Below are positions 8,181 to 17,335 of a stretch of DNA of 64,000 nt, piece after piece. The position numbers and the translations under genes were made by a program. The notes under the pieces were generated by a model, which saw only the letters and a program-made list of their open reading frames with translations, made no database searches and was not told where the DNA came from. Position 1 is the stretch's first letter. Every line of letters starts with the position of its first letter. The stretch is from Desulfosediminicola flagellatus (GTDB lineage: Bacteria > Desulfobacterota > Desulfobulbia > Desulfobulbales > Desulfocapsaceae), in the NCBI RefSeq assembly GCF_005116655.2, contig NZ_CP050698.1:1952501-2016500 (forward strand). The letters are read 5' to 3'.

Positions 8181-9266
8181 ATGCAGCAAATTTCGCAGGA
8201 AAGGGAAGGAGAGGGAATAGGCAATACTCGACAGGCATTACTGAATTACACATTTATTCTTGGCACTCTGATAAGTCTCTATTTCACAATAAGAATTAAT
8301 TATCTCGTTTTTCACACTCTGGCAGAAGGTTTCAGCATCATCATTGCATCTTCTATCTTCGTGATAGCCTGGAACTCCAAAAAGTATATTTACAATCCAT
8401 ATCTGTTGTTTATTGGAATTGCGTATTTTTTCATCGCCCTGATTGATTTGCTGCATACCATGGCATATAAGGGTATGCCGCTGTTCACTGATTACGACTA
8501 TTACGCAAATCAACTCTGGATTGTGGCAAGGTACATGGAGTCCATTACACTCCTTGTTGCCTTTGCTTATATGCGCATGAACCGTATGCCTCGAGTAAAT
8601 CTTGTATTCATTGTCTATACGATTGTGACAGCTCTGTTCATAGCCAGTATTTTCTACTGGAAGCTCTTCCCCGCATGCTTTGTTGAGGGGCACGGACAGA
8701 CAATGTTTAAGATAATAAGTGAATATGTTATCTGTGCCATTTTGGTCACCTCGGTCTATCTTCTGGTGAAAAATAGATCGAGATTCTCTCCGAAGATATT
8801 TTACATCCTCCTGGCGTCGATTTTTTTCACCATCAGCTCAGAGTTGTCATTTACGCTGTACATTGACAATTATGGAATGATGAACCTGGTTGGTCACTAT
8901 TTCAAAATCTTCTCATTTGCCCTGATCTATCTGGCACTCATTAAGACAGGCATCGAAGAACCTTTCAAATTGTTTTTTCTTGACCTGAATCAAGCAAATA
9001 ATGATTTGAAAGAAGAGATTCGGATCCGCAAGGAAACCGAAGCGGAAAAGGAGTACCTAATCAAAAATCTTACTCATGCTCTGGATGAGATAAAAACTTT
9101 GCAGGGTTTGCTTCCTATCTGCTCATTCTGCAAGAACATCAGGGATGATAAAGGGTACTGGAATAATATAGAGTCCTATCTTTCAGTTCATGCCGATGTT
9201 GAGTTCAGCCATGGCCTATGCCCAGATTGTGCCAAAAAACATTATCCTGAATTCTATGAACAATAG
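8181..9266 (+). CDS. MASE3-type membrane sensor with C-terminal four-Cys tail, no output domain
   Basis: About 361 residues. The first ~230 residues form an integral membrane sensor with about seven helices, including LLFIGIAYFFIALIDLLHTMAYKGM. This is the MASE3 pattern seen N-terminal to GGDEF or histidine kinase domains. A short coiled coil follows (NNDLKEEIRIRKETEAEKEY), then the tail TLQGLLPICSFCKNIRDDKGYW ... GLCPDCAKKHYPE with two CxxC pairs, probably metal-binding. That tail is frequent in sensors and regulators of Desulfobacterota. Unlike them, this protein ends there with no kinase or cyclase. The ATG at 8181 with upstream GAGG is preferred over the GTG at 8100. A lone receiver domain lies convergently downstream. 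Confidence 0.75.
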   Translation: MQQISQEREGEGIGNTRQALLNYTFILGTLISLYFTIRINYLVFHTLAEGFSIIIASSIFVIAWNSKKYIYNPYLLFIGIAYFFIALIDLLHTMAYKGMPLFTDYDYYANQLWIVARYMESITLLVAFAYMRMNRMPRVNLVFIVYTIVTALFIASIFYWKLFPACFVEGHGQTMFKIISEYVICAILVTSVYLLVKNRSRFSPKIFYILLASIFFTISSELSFTLYIDNYGMMNLVGHYFKIFSFALIYLALIKTGIEEPFKLFFLDLNQANNDLKEEIRIRKETEAEKEYLIKNLTHALDEIKTLQGLLPICSFCKNIRDDKGYWNNIESYLSVHADVEFSHGLCPDCAKKHYPEFYEQ

Positions 9267-9334
9267 GAAAAAGTCTGCAGCTTCTCAAGCTGGCCTATCC
9301 CTACCTTTCTCATGATGTGAGTCATCACAGACGG

Positions 9335-9718
9335 TTAACCAGGAGAAGTTGAGCTCAATACACCTGAGAGAGCATCAAAACTGATAGGCTTGTCGATATA
9401 GGCGGTGGGACTAAGAGGAGAGAGTTGTTCACGCTTCGTATCGTTCAAGCATCCAGAAACGATTACTACCTTCACCTCTTGGCAGAGTGTTCTGATATGC
9501 TGAAAGGCGTCAACGCCGTTCATTTCTGGCATATTGATGTCGAGCAGGACCATGCCGATATTTTTTTTATTTGTTGTAAATAATTCTACGGCATCAACAC
9601 CATTAAGAGCAGTGATGACAGGATACCCCATATTTCTAATCATAGCCGCTGCTATGCCGAGAAAGATGGCATCGTCATCAGCAATCAGTATTGTCGGCAG
9701 GTCTTTCAAAAATATCAC
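9335..9718 (-). CDS. Stand-alone response regulator receiver (CheY-like)
   Basis: 127 residues, a single REC domain. The acidic pocket is ADDDA (about 14-18), the phospho-acceptor Asp lies in LLDINMPEMNG (about 59-69), the conserved Thr/Ser in VIVSG, and the Lys in DKPIS. There is no DNA-binding or enzymatic output. It would relay phosphate or act by protein binding. It converges on the MASE3-type sensor gene (69 bp gap). No kinase is adjacent, so its partner is unknown. Confidence 0.88.
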   Translation of the reverse strand: MIFLKDLPTILIADDDAIFLGIAAAMIRNMGYPVITALNGVDAVELFTTNKKNIGMVLLDINMPEMNGVDAFQHIRTLCQEVKVVIVSGCLNDTKREQLSPLSPTAYIDKPISFDALSGVLSSTSPG

Positions 9719-10471
9719 CGCCCGGAAACTATTGATTTAAAAGACTAGTAATGTGTATAAAGTACTATGCTCACGAAATTCTATCCCAAAGTAGCATTCA
9801 TGAGTGTAGTAAACAATGATAAAATGTGTGTTATTAATCAGGTGGACAATTATGTCCACTTAGGTTTTGGTGAACCAACGTAACTGCAGAGAGTTACAAG
9901 GCAGGCCGATAGTTACTTTTACACTTCAATGCTCACCGGTTTAATATAAGGGAAGGAGCTCATTTGAAGTAACATTTTTTGCTGCTTAAAATCTATCCAG
10001 ATCCATGTTTAGTGTTATTTTATTATAGAGGGTCTAACCTTGCTGGGGCTCTTGCCCTTGCCCTTGCCAAATCGAAGATTAAGGCTATCCTGCCTCGATG
10101 CAAAGTACATTGAGATATAAACCTGGTTCATACAGGTCTCCGGTAGGACATTACCACTGCCAACCTAAAGATACAGGTGGATTGATCTGGTTAAGATGTT
10201 TCCTGTACACTTTCAAAAAAAGATACTCCCTGACAATCGTCACCCTGAAGTACCTGCTCTTGATATAAAGTTCCAGACAGAAAACTTCTGTCAAAACGTA
10301 CTACAATTTTAGAGTGGTCAAAGAGCGTTACGGAAAATGCTTCATTTGTCTGATGTGATCCATACTCATATTACTGGAAAAACGGCATCATCTGCGAAAG
10401 AAGGGCTAATATCAAATTGACAAAAATGAATTGTTCGATCATATTGTTCGTATGCGAAGGAAAATGAGATC
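9719..10471. other. Intergenic region upstream of the marR gene
   Basis: About 750 bp without a gene. It has a small perfect hairpin at 9842-9859 (GTGGACA ATTA TGTCCAC). A degraded copy of repeat module A runs from about 10181 to 10275 (TTCCTGTACACTTTCAAAAA, then AAGATACTCCCTGAC). The marR promoter is at its right end. Confidence 0.5.
10417..10456 (+). promoter_or_regulatory. Candidate sigma-70 promoter and operator of the marR-ligase unit
   Basis: A perfect -35 box TTGACA (10417-10422) and a -10-like CATATT (10440-10445) are spaced by 17 nt. The direct repeat ATTGTTCG occurs at about 10430 and 10444, and the near-palindrome TTCGTATGCGAA overlaps the -10/+1 region. That position suits autorepression by the MarR protein encoded 16 bp downstream. 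Confidence 0.5.
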
Positions 10472-10891
10472 ATGAAAAATTCACAGAATATACCCGATTG
10501 TACGATATTTCTTCTGGCCAAGGCGTATCAAAAGGCTCATGGCCAGTTTAAGGCAAAGTTACGGCCATATAATTTAACAAATCTTCAGCATCTGGTGTTG
10601 GAAGGGCTGTGGATTGAAGAAGGTATCACCGCGGCGGATCTTGGCAAGCTCCTGGTTATGGATAAAGCAACACTTTCCGGTGTATTGGATCGGATGATTG
10701 ATTCAGGATGGATCAGGAAAGAGAACGACCCGGATGATGGTCGGGTTTTTCTCCTTTACACCACTGGAAAAGCTGCGGAATTAAAAGATGAGCTTATCGC
10801 TCTCCGAATAGCAGCCAACGAGGAAATGCTGGCTGGCTTTAACACAGAAGAAGAAGTGTTGTTCAAGCGGTTGTTACGAGATCTCACCTGA
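10472..10891 (+). CDS. MarR-family transcriptional regulator
   Basis: 139 residues with a winged helix-turn-helix. The recognition region is TAADLGKLLVMDKATLSGVLDRMIDSGWIRKENDPDDGRVFLLYTTGKA, with the typical D-D-G-R wing at about 86-90. MarR proteins bind DNA as dimers and leave it on binding small ligands, often aromatic or acyl compounds. The next gene, 220 bp downstream on the same strand, is a long-chain acyl-CoA ligase. An acyl-CoA or fatty acid is therefore a plausible ligand, by inference from context only. The start ATG is preceded by a weak GGAAAATGAG site. Confidence 0.9.
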   Translation: MKNSQNIPDCTIFLLAKAYQKAHGQFKAKLRPYNLTNLQHLVLEGLWIEEGITAADLGKLLVMDKATLSGVLDRMIDSGWIRKENDPDDGRVFLLYTTGKAAELKDELIALRIAANEEMLAGFNTEEEVLFKRLLRDLT

Positions 10892-11114
10892 TCTCTCAAA
10901 TGAAGGGAGATGTTGTGTTGGCCTGGGGTATTACGCCGGGTGACGCTCAATCCCCTCGATGTACATAAATACAACCGTGTCATTATGGTTAGTATGCAAA
11001 CATGTTTGCTGAGTAGTTGATTTTCAGATGTGCGTTGTCGCTACAAATTTGGAAGTAGTTTACTGATGTATGCAGTTCTTTCGGTCATCCTTGCCCAATG
11101 AATGGAGATGCTTC

Positions 11115-12914
11115 ATGTACACTTATGACAAACCTGACAATCTCGTTGAAATGTTCGCACTCAGTCTTGCTGGAAATGCTGAGCGTCCGTTGTTTGGTAC
11201 TGCAGATGAAAATGGTACATACTCCTGGATAAGCTATCGGGAGGTTGGCTTGAGGATAGATGATCTCAGGGCAGGGTTGGCTCAGAAAGGTGTCTCGGCG
11301 GGTGATGCAGTAGGTGTTATTGCAAATAACTGCACAGAGTGGGCAATTGCTGCATTTGCTACCATGGGACTTGGAGGCAGGTTTATTCCCATGTATGAAA
11401 AGGAGCTTCCCAAGATATGGAAACATATCATCAATGATGGTGGTATTAAGATCCTGTTTGTCTCTAATGAAGATATTTATAGACAAATCGAGCAAATGCG
11501 TGATGAACTGGGCAATCTTGAACATGTTTACCTCATTCATGGCAGCGCTACTGCGACAATGACGGATCTGGAACGGCAGGGGAGAAAAATACCACTCAGG
11601 GCTATTGTGCCAAAACCGACAGATACTGCTGTTCTTATATACACATCCGGCACCACTGGTGACCCCAAGGGAGTGCTCCTTTCTCATGGAAATTTTACCA
11701 GCAATGTCCTGGGCGGTGCCAAGATGTTTCCCGAACTCGATAATCAGAGCCGAAGCCTCTCCATACTGCCCTGGGCCCATTCCTATGGACAGACCGCTGA
11801 GTTATATAATTTCATTCACATGGGTGGCTCGATGGGTTTTATCCGGGACGTAACCACCATTGTTCAGGATATGCAGAACGTCGCACCCACGTTTCTCATT
11901 GCCGTACCACGCGTCTTTAATAAGATTTATGATGGGATCTGGAGCAAGATGAAAGAAAAGAAAGGTCTTGCGCTGGCACTGTTCACCATGGGAATTGAAA
12001 GTGCAGCCGAAATCCGGACCCTTACCAGTCAGGGCGGAAGTACATTGTTACCGAGGTTGAAATATGCTGTTGCGGATCGAATTGTTTTCAGCAAGATTCG
12101 ACAGGGTTTTGGCGGCAGCCTACAATCAGCGCTGACGGCAAGTGCAATGATGAACCTTGAAGTTGCACAGTTTTTTACCGATATCGGCATACCTGTATAT
12201 GATGCCTATGGCCTTAGTGAAACAAGTCCGGCTGTAACCATGAATTGCAGTACAGCCAACAAGCCAGGCAGCGTCGGCCGCCCAATTGATAAGGTTCGGG
12301 TTGTTATAGATAATGAGTTTTTTGGAGATGATGGAAACAGCTCTGGCGAAATAGTAGTATATGGTCCTAACGTCATGCAGGGCTATCACAATAAACCGGA
12401 GGCAACGAGAGAGGTCATAACCGAAGACGGTGGTTTCTGCACTGGAGATCTTGGATTCCTGGATGAGGATGGTTTTCTTTTTATTACCGGTCGAATAAAA
12501 GAACAGTACAAACTGGAAAACGGCAAATATGTCTTTCCAGCATCCCTGGAAGAGGAAATTCAGCTCTCTCCCTGGGTTGAAAACGTTTTCATCTATGGTG
12601 AGGGGCGAAGCCACAACATCTGCATCATTGTTCCGGATTTTATTAAGTTATCAGCATGGGCTAAACAAAATGGGATCAATGCTGAAACGCATGGGGAACT
12701 GATAATTAGTCCTGTAGTCGAGACTATGATAAAGGAATCGATCGCAACTCAACTTAAAGGGAAATTCGGAGGATATGAAATCCCAAGACAATTTATTCTG
12801 GTTGACGAACCGTTCAGTGTAGATAATGGCATGTTGACCCATACCATGAAGCTCAAACGCAGGAAGGTCCTGGATCGCTACAAGGATCAGGTCGATCTGG
12901 CTTATGAGTCATGA
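11115..12914 (+). CDS. AMP-dependent long-chain acyl-CoA ligase
   Basis: About 599 residues, ANL superfamily (long-chain fatty-acid-CoA ligase, FadD15-like). The phosphate-binding loop is YTSGTTGDPKGV (about 182-193). The adenine motif is DAYGLSETSP and the hinge region GDLGFLDEDGFLFITGRIKEQYKLENGKYV, with the variant KEQYKLENGKYVFP seen in this subfamily. It activates a fatty acid to acyl-AMP and then acyl-CoA in the cytoplasm. The ATG at 11115 has GGAG 8 nt upstream and is preferred to the earlier frame start at 11070. It probably belongs with the marR gene upstream. Confidence 0.92.
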   Translation: MYTYDKPDNLVEMFALSLAGNAERPLFGTADENGTYSWISYREVGLRIDDLRAGLAQKGVSAGDAVGVIANNCTEWAIAAFATMGLGGRFIPMYEKELPKIWKHIINDGGIKILFVSNEDIYRQIEQMRDELGNLEHVYLIHGSATATMTDLERQGRKIPLRAIVPKPTDTAVLIYTSGTTGDPKGVLLSHGNFTSNVLGGAKMFPELDNQSRSLSILPWAHSYGQTAELYNFIHMGGSMGFIRDVTTIVQDMQNVAPTFLIAVPRVFNKIYDGIWSKMKEKKGLALALFTMGIESAAEIRTLTSQGGSTLLPRLKYAVADRIVFSKIRQGFGGSLQSALTASAMMNLEVAQFFTDIGIPVYDAYGLSETSPAVTMNCSTANKPGSVGRPIDKVRVVIDNEFFGDDGNSSGEIVVYGPNVMQGYHNKPEATREVITEDGGFCTGDLGFLDEDGFLFITGRIKEQYKLENGKYVFPASLEEEIQLSPWVENVFIYGEGRSHNICIIVPDFIKLSAWAKQNGINAETHGELIISPVVETMIKESIATQLKGKFGGYEIPRQFILVDEPFSVDNGMLTHTMKLKRRKVLDRYKDQVDLAYES

Positions 12915-13335
12915 TAACACATGTTGAGGGGCGATAGGAAAAGTGGGGGGGACGCACCACGTTTTTTCCTGAAGGAGAGAGTTCACTGCTAACCTGTTTA
13001 TTGTGTTAGACGTCGTGATTAATTACATGACAGTATCGAGCATCAAGGAAAGTTTGTGTTATTTTTAACCATAACCACATCCAAGATACTTCCATCGATA
13101 GGGTTGATGGTCAGGAAGTATCTTTGGTTGTAGGTGTACAGGAAGAAGGTATGCATCAAGTGAAAATGGGATTTTAAGAGATTCACACAATTAATATCCA
13201 CGTTTGATGTGAAAGCACTATCAGTCGCAAGTTCCAACGGTTATTACAGTGGAATGTTAGCCATTGTAATACCGTAAGTTAAACTGACAATCATAGGATT
13301 GTAAAAGCACTACAGGAAAGTGAATTGCTATGATT
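12915..13335. other. Intergenic region with palindromic repeat
   Basis: No gene seen other than a 64-codon minus-strand frame built around the palindrome (13043-13237), discussed as a finding. The string GCACCACGTTTT (12954) recurs at 24098. Confidence 0.45.
13070..13140. repeat. Palindromic repeat copy paired with the 6.5 kb copy
   Basis: AAGATACTTCC (13083-13093) pairs perfectly with GGAAGTATCTT (13114-13124). The 20-nt spacer is identical to that of the 6.5 kb copy. The right flank GTAGGTGTACAGGAAGAAGG is the inverse of the TTCCTGTACAC strings of repeat module A. Confidence 0.7.
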
Positions 13336-14871
13336 TTATTTGAATTTTTTAGAACGATTTTTAAGATCACTTAGGTGCTCAATCACTCTGTTTCTGCTTA
13401 TTGCGTAAGGTGGATCTATTCCGTTCTTTTCATAGTAAGCTTTCAAAAAGCTACTAATACGCTCTGCATGTCCAGACAATGATTTGTGAGAGAGGCAAAG
13501 CAGTATTCCAAGACAGTCCTCAGTTAATCTTTTCATCTTATTGTTTTTACTTCCTTCAAAAAAACGAAGCTGTTTCTGTAGCGATTTTATCTCATCCCCT
13601 TGCTCGCTGATAATTTCATTAAGGAAATTAGTGAGAGGCTCGTTTTTTTCATTGCTGTCGATATTTTCTTCTTGAAAGCAACACATAATGCTGGAGGTAC
13701 TATGCAGCATACTCTGCCTGCTTGTAATCGAGGGACCAAACTCACCAAAAACGTAACCGCAAATGAATGGTGTCTCGTGAAATATCTTGACCATTTCTGT
13801 ATATTCTCGGTTTATATCTTGTTCCAGCACCACTTGATGGGTGCAGCATGTGGTAGTGATGACAAGGCTGCTGTGTCCTTCTATTCTGCTAAGGCAGTTT
13901 TTGAATTCATCTAATATTTTTTCTTTTGTGGGAAAGGAAAAACTTATGTGACAATTAGAAGGAAGCGTAGAATTTTGAATGTAGTAATTTTCAGTAGCTT
14001 CATCATAGAAGATGTCTCTAATATACGGGTCTTTTCCAGGAACATGAAACCATAATGAGTATTCGGTATGATCATATTCTTTTAAAGAAAGCGGGTGCTT
14101 AATCTCGCTGAGGAACATGTGTGGCTTTTTGCCGTCAATCTCTATAAGAATTGAACCGTCACTGCGACAGGGATAGAGTGTTCCTAGATCTGACCATCCA
14201 TAAGAGACTGCATACTTGATCGTAATATTGCCTCTAAAAAAGAGACAAACCAAGGTGTCATCTTCAACATGAATGATGCCGTTTTTTGCGAAGAAGACAA
14301 GAGTACCATTTATAGCTGGTACCTTTTGAGAAAAGTTAGCAATATCCTGTTCGTTCCAGTAAGGAGTTGCGACTCCACCAAAGACTAGACATTTTTCGGG
14401 CAACATTTCCTGAATGGCATCAACCAATTTATCTCCATCAACATTGCTATAAGCCGAGTAGATGAAACAGGCAACAGGGTCTTCGCCTAAAGAATTCTCT
14501 TTGAGTAATTTCCGAAAATTCTGAGCAAAACTATTAGATTCAATGAGGGTTGAGAGGTTTTTTATACGACCCGTAATAAAGGTTACTGAATCGCTTACTA
14601 ATAAACAGAGGAAATACCCATCTTTGGTATATTTGCTATCATCTGTGAATCCGCCAATAACAGTTCCCCCAATAATTTCTATATTTGGGAAGGCTTCACT
14701 TATGCCTTTGAGGATATCCTTTAGTTTTTTATTGTCGTGAAGACATGACGCATAAAGAATACCAACAGATGGTCTGTAATGTCTTAATTTCACATTTGAT
14801 TTGCCTACTAGGTCAAGAACGATGTCTTTGCTGCAGGTTCTTGTGCTGCACGCAGTAATAGCTTTGAACAT
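13336..14871 (-). CDS. FIST domain signal-transduction protein
   Basis: About 511 residues. The N-terminal FIST domain (about 30-230) includes RPSVGILYASCLHDNKKLKD and the glycine-rich IIGGTVIGGF. The FIST_C part (about 230-385) ends with CGYVFGEFGPS, close to the family consensus. A C-terminal extension of about 120 residues holds a short coiled coil (EIISEQGDEIKSLQKQLRFFE) and a helical segment I do not recognise (MKRLTEDCLGILLCLSHKSL onwards). FIST proteins are thought to bind small ligands such as amino acids upstream of kinases or cyclases, but no such gene is adjacent. The ATG at 14871 follows a G-run ribosome binding site (GGTGGGGGGATC). Confidence 0.88.
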   Translation of the reverse strand: MFKAITACSTRTCSKDIVLDLVGKSNVKLRHYRPSVGILYASCLHDNKKLKDILKGISEAFPNIEIIGGTVIGGFTDDSKYTKDGYFLCLLVSDSVTFITGRIKNLSTLIESNSFAQNFRKLLKENSLGEDPVACFIYSAYSNVDGDKLVDAIQEMLPEKCLVFGGVATPYWNEQDIANFSQKVPAINGTLVFFAKNGIIHVEDDTLVCLFFRGNITIKYAVSYGWSDLGTLYPCRSDGSILIEIDGKKPHMFLSEIKHPLSLKEYDHTEYSLWFHVPGKDPYIRDIFYDEATENYYIQNSTLPSNCHISFSFPTKEKILDEFKNCLSRIEGHSSLVITTTCCTHQVVLEQDINREYTEMVKIFHETPFICGYVFGEFGPSITSRQSMLHSTSSIMCCFQEENIDSNEKNEPLTNFLNEIISEQGDEIKSLQKQLRFFEGSKNNKMKRLTEDCLGILLCLSHKSLSGHAERISSFLKAYYEKNGIDPPYAISRNRVIEHLSDLKNRSKKFK

Positions 14872-15278
14872 GATCCCCCCACCTTGAATGAAACTTCGGT
14901 ACAAACATATTGTGAAAATGACGTAAAGTCAATCAATTAACAGGGGTGGTTGTACTTGATAAATTTTGTCCTTAATAGCCAAAGATGACTGAGTCTAATG
15001 TGTTAAGTAGTTTAACTAATACTAGACATACAGGTTGTTGATTTATTTCAGTGTCATTGCTTGCGTGATGAACTGCAGATTGATTCAATTACTAATGCCG
15101 TGACCACTCGAGCTTTAAATCGAAACTAGGCAAAAGCTGAACTGATGAATGAAGATTAAAACATGCGGAGATTGCAGTTGACTACTAATTGATTGTTGTT
15201 CAAAGCAAGGGACAGCCAGGATCGTCTTTGTTTATCTCAATTAAATATGGGTTGAAAAATTCATAAAGGTGGAGACAA
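14872..15278. other. Intergenic region, divergent
   Basis: About 400 bp between the FIST gene (minus) and a tiny plus-strand membrane ORF. It should hold both promoters. I see no convincing hairpin or repeat. Confidence 0.3.
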
Positions 15279-15410
15279 ATGTTAGAAACAAGCACAATAA
15301 TTGTCGGCTTGTGGCTCTTGCCAGTTACCATTCAAATTGTAGTACCGCTTGTCATTTTGCTTTCTTACAGTGTGATGAGGCTGGCAAAAGTGGTGTGTTC
15401 TAACAAGTAG
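15279..15410 (+). CDS. Small single-span membrane protein (43 aa)
   Basis: A 43-codon frame starting MLETSTIIVGLWLLPVTIQI, with one long hydrophobic helix (about 6-33) and a basic C-terminus (MRLAKVVCSNK). The ATG is preceded by GGTGGAGACAA, a good ribosome binding site. The composition is protein-like. Small proteins of this shape often sit beside a membrane complex, but nothing such is adjacent here. I do not recognise a family. Confidence 0.55.
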   Translation: MLETSTIIVGLWLLPVTIQIVVPLVILLSYSVMRLAKVVCSNK

Positions 15411-15678
15411 ATCCAAGCGTTATTGCCGCTCTTGAATTTAGAGAACCTAAAGAATGATATGCCAAATCAACCTCATGTTCTCCTAGGAGGAAGGGGATCA
15501 CTGAGATTTTCCTTTTTTTTATCCTATTACTGGCAAATGAGCATAACCGAAAAAATACGATTCAAAAAGCAGGATATTTTAATGTGACTTCATCTGACAA
15601 GACCACTGGACTACTTATTATAAGTCAGAGTATTAGCGTGAATAAATATATTTTTTGCAAAAACTGGTGGTGTCAATC

Positions 15679-16038
15679 ATGAAAAAAGTCATTTTCTTTT
15701 CTACTAGTTCCCTTGTCAGAGAAAAACTCGGGGACCAACCATTGGCAGGAATCATCTTGCGTCAGCTCCAACCTCCATCCTCAGAAAGCGCTTCGTTTGA
15801 CTTTTCCTGCATTAAATTTGTGGCAAACGTTGATCTAAAAAAGATCTCAATGAGGTCAGCGATTAACTATCTTATGTCTGAATGCTTTGCAACTAAAGGT
15901 AAACACTATATCGAGATGGATGGCAGGAGATTCCCTGTTCACGGGACAAGTACCATTTACGCTGAAGCAGACAAAATTGATCAGCGCTATATGCTTTATA
16001 AACATCCAGGAAATTCAAATTGGATCAATAAGTCTTAG
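15679..16038 (+). CDS. Hypothetical protein (about 119 aa)
   Basis: Soluble protein beginning MKKVIFFSTSSLVREKLG. An amphipathic mix of strands and helices, with a C-terminal part GKHYIEMDGRRFPVHGTSTIYAEADKID. No family is recognised and no signal peptide is visible. The ATG at 15679 has a GGTGG-type ribosome binding site 6-10 nt upstream, so I prefer it to the TTG at 15655. It is flanked by non-coding DNA on both sides. The right flank runs into repeat module A. Confidence 0.5.
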   Translation: MKKVIFFSTSSLVREKLGDQPLAGIILRQLQPPSSESASFDFSCIKFVANVDLKKISMRSAINYLMSECFATKGKHYIEMDGRRFPVHGTSTIYAEADKIDQRYMLYKHPGNSNWINKS

Positions 16039-16229
16039 TAGGGTATCACTTCGATTCGTGCGCTCATGTACGCTAAGGGAATAAAATTAATTTCCGAATA
16101 GCAAGGTTGTTGCTGAAGTAATACAATAAGTGCAACAATAATGACTTTAATTTAGCATCGTGCATTCTCATATTTATAGATTCGCATTGCCAACTATAAA
16201 CAGTATCCAGAGTGGTCAGGTTAATGCTA

Positions 16230-16373
16230 TTCCTGTGTACCTTCAAAAAGAAGATAATTCCTGAACATTAACTTTTCTGATGTTCAGGAAAATATCATGA
16301 AACTTCAAACCATAGTTTGAGGTGATGATTCCATTGGTTAATAGTGACTTATGAAAGTAATTCTGAAGATTTT
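16230..16373. repeat. Repeat module A, copy 1 (144 bp)
   Basis: Begins TTCCTGTGTACCTTCAAAAA and carries the palindrome AAGATAATTCCTGAACAT / ATGTTCAGGAAAATATCAT (16251-16298). It ends with a conserved 75 bp stretch containing CCATTGGTTAATAGTGACTT and ATGAAAGTAATTCTG. Copy 2 at 21971-22114 has the same length and the same internal order. Confidence 0.75.
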
Positions 16374-16423
16374 GTAGGTAAATTCCCGCCCAACCCTTAG
16401 TAGATATCAGTAATGTGAAAATA

Positions 16424-16996
16424 CTATTCCACAGAGCATTGACTAGTATATTTACCAGAAATTCCGGAATAGCTCGCTCGCATTTTGCTTATGTCCTTTT
16501 CGACATCACCGGTAGGTGTAAAGGTTGATAAAAAACCTCCTGTTTTGTGTTCATAATCCAGAAATGCTAAGGCTATAGGTATTTTTGCGCCAAGGGCTAT
16601 ATAGTAGAACCCTGTCTTCCAGGTATCGACTTTTGAGCGTGTGCCTTCTGGGGGAATTGCAATAACGAGGCGATCACTAGCATTAAATACCTCTATGGTT
16701 TGGGCCACCACATTGTTGGATGACGATCGTGTGATTGGTATACCACCCATCCATCTCATAATAGGGCCACGCCAGCCTTTGAAAAGGGAATCTTTGCCCA
16801 TCCAGTGCATATCAAATCGATAAACAAAAGCCATTGCCAATGATAATGGAAAATCCCAATTGCTTGTATGGGGTACAGCGATCAAGACATATTTAGGCGC
16901 TATCGGTGGCAAACCTTGCAGTTTCCAGCCTCTCAACTTGAGACAAACCTGACACAATATTCTCATGATATGAGGTAATATCGGTGTGTTGTACAT
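16424..16996 (-). CDS. Lysophospholipid (1-acylglycerol-3-phosphate-type) acyltransferase
   Basis: About 190 residues of the PlsC-like acyltransferase fold. The catalytic HX4D motif is HTSNWD (about 43-48), and the acyl-acceptor motif is PPEGTRSKVDTWKTGFYYIA (about 115-134). MGGIPITRSSS corresponds to block II. Proteins this short, with these motifs, move an acyl chain onto a lysophospholipid or related acceptor at the inner membrane. The start is uncertain: ATG 16996 or GTG 17017, neither with a strong ribosome binding site. The gene is bracketed by repeat module A (downstream end) and module B (upstream end), which suggests it travels as a unit. Confidence 0.85.
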   Translation of the reverse strand: MYNTPILPHIMRILCQVCLKLRGWKLQGLPPIAPKYVLIAVPHTSNWDFPLSLAMAFVYRFDMHWMGKDSLFKGWRGPIMRWMGGIPITRSSSNNVVAQTIEVFNASDRLVIAIPPEGTRSKVDTWKTGFYYIALGAKIPIALAFLDYEHKTGGFLSTFTPTGDVEKDISKMRASYSGISGKYTSQCSVE

Positions 16997-17018
16997 AGTT
17001 ATTTTCACGGAATGCACC

Positions 17019-17207
17019 TAGTAATAAATTCTGGTTCTTTTTAGTAACAGACTACTCGGATGTATCGTCCCTCCCTAAACACCACGATATCCGTTACTTG
17101 ATTGTAGGCAGAAAGTAACATAACGATGGAAGACTGACCACGGATTTGGACGGAGGTGATAGATAATTCCTAAACATGAACTTTTCTAGATGCTCAGGAA
17201 ATATCAT
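17019..17207. repeat. Repeat module B, copy 1 (about 189 bp)
   Basis: Starts TAGTAATAAATTCTGGTTCT and contains AACATAACGATGGAAGACTG and CGGATTTGGACGGAGGTGA. It ends in the palindrome AGATAATTCCTAAACAT ... ATGCTCAGGAAATATCAT. It aligns along its whole length with 22336-22520. Confidence 0.75.
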
Positions 17208-17335
17208 TTATATTCGTTTATCCGCACTTATTCGTGGTCTATCCCGAATGCCGCAACTGGTGTATGACTATAAGGTTGACGGAGAATAGTGCCGAATGGA
17301 AATCGCATTTTGAAACCGAAAAAGATGTTTGTCCA

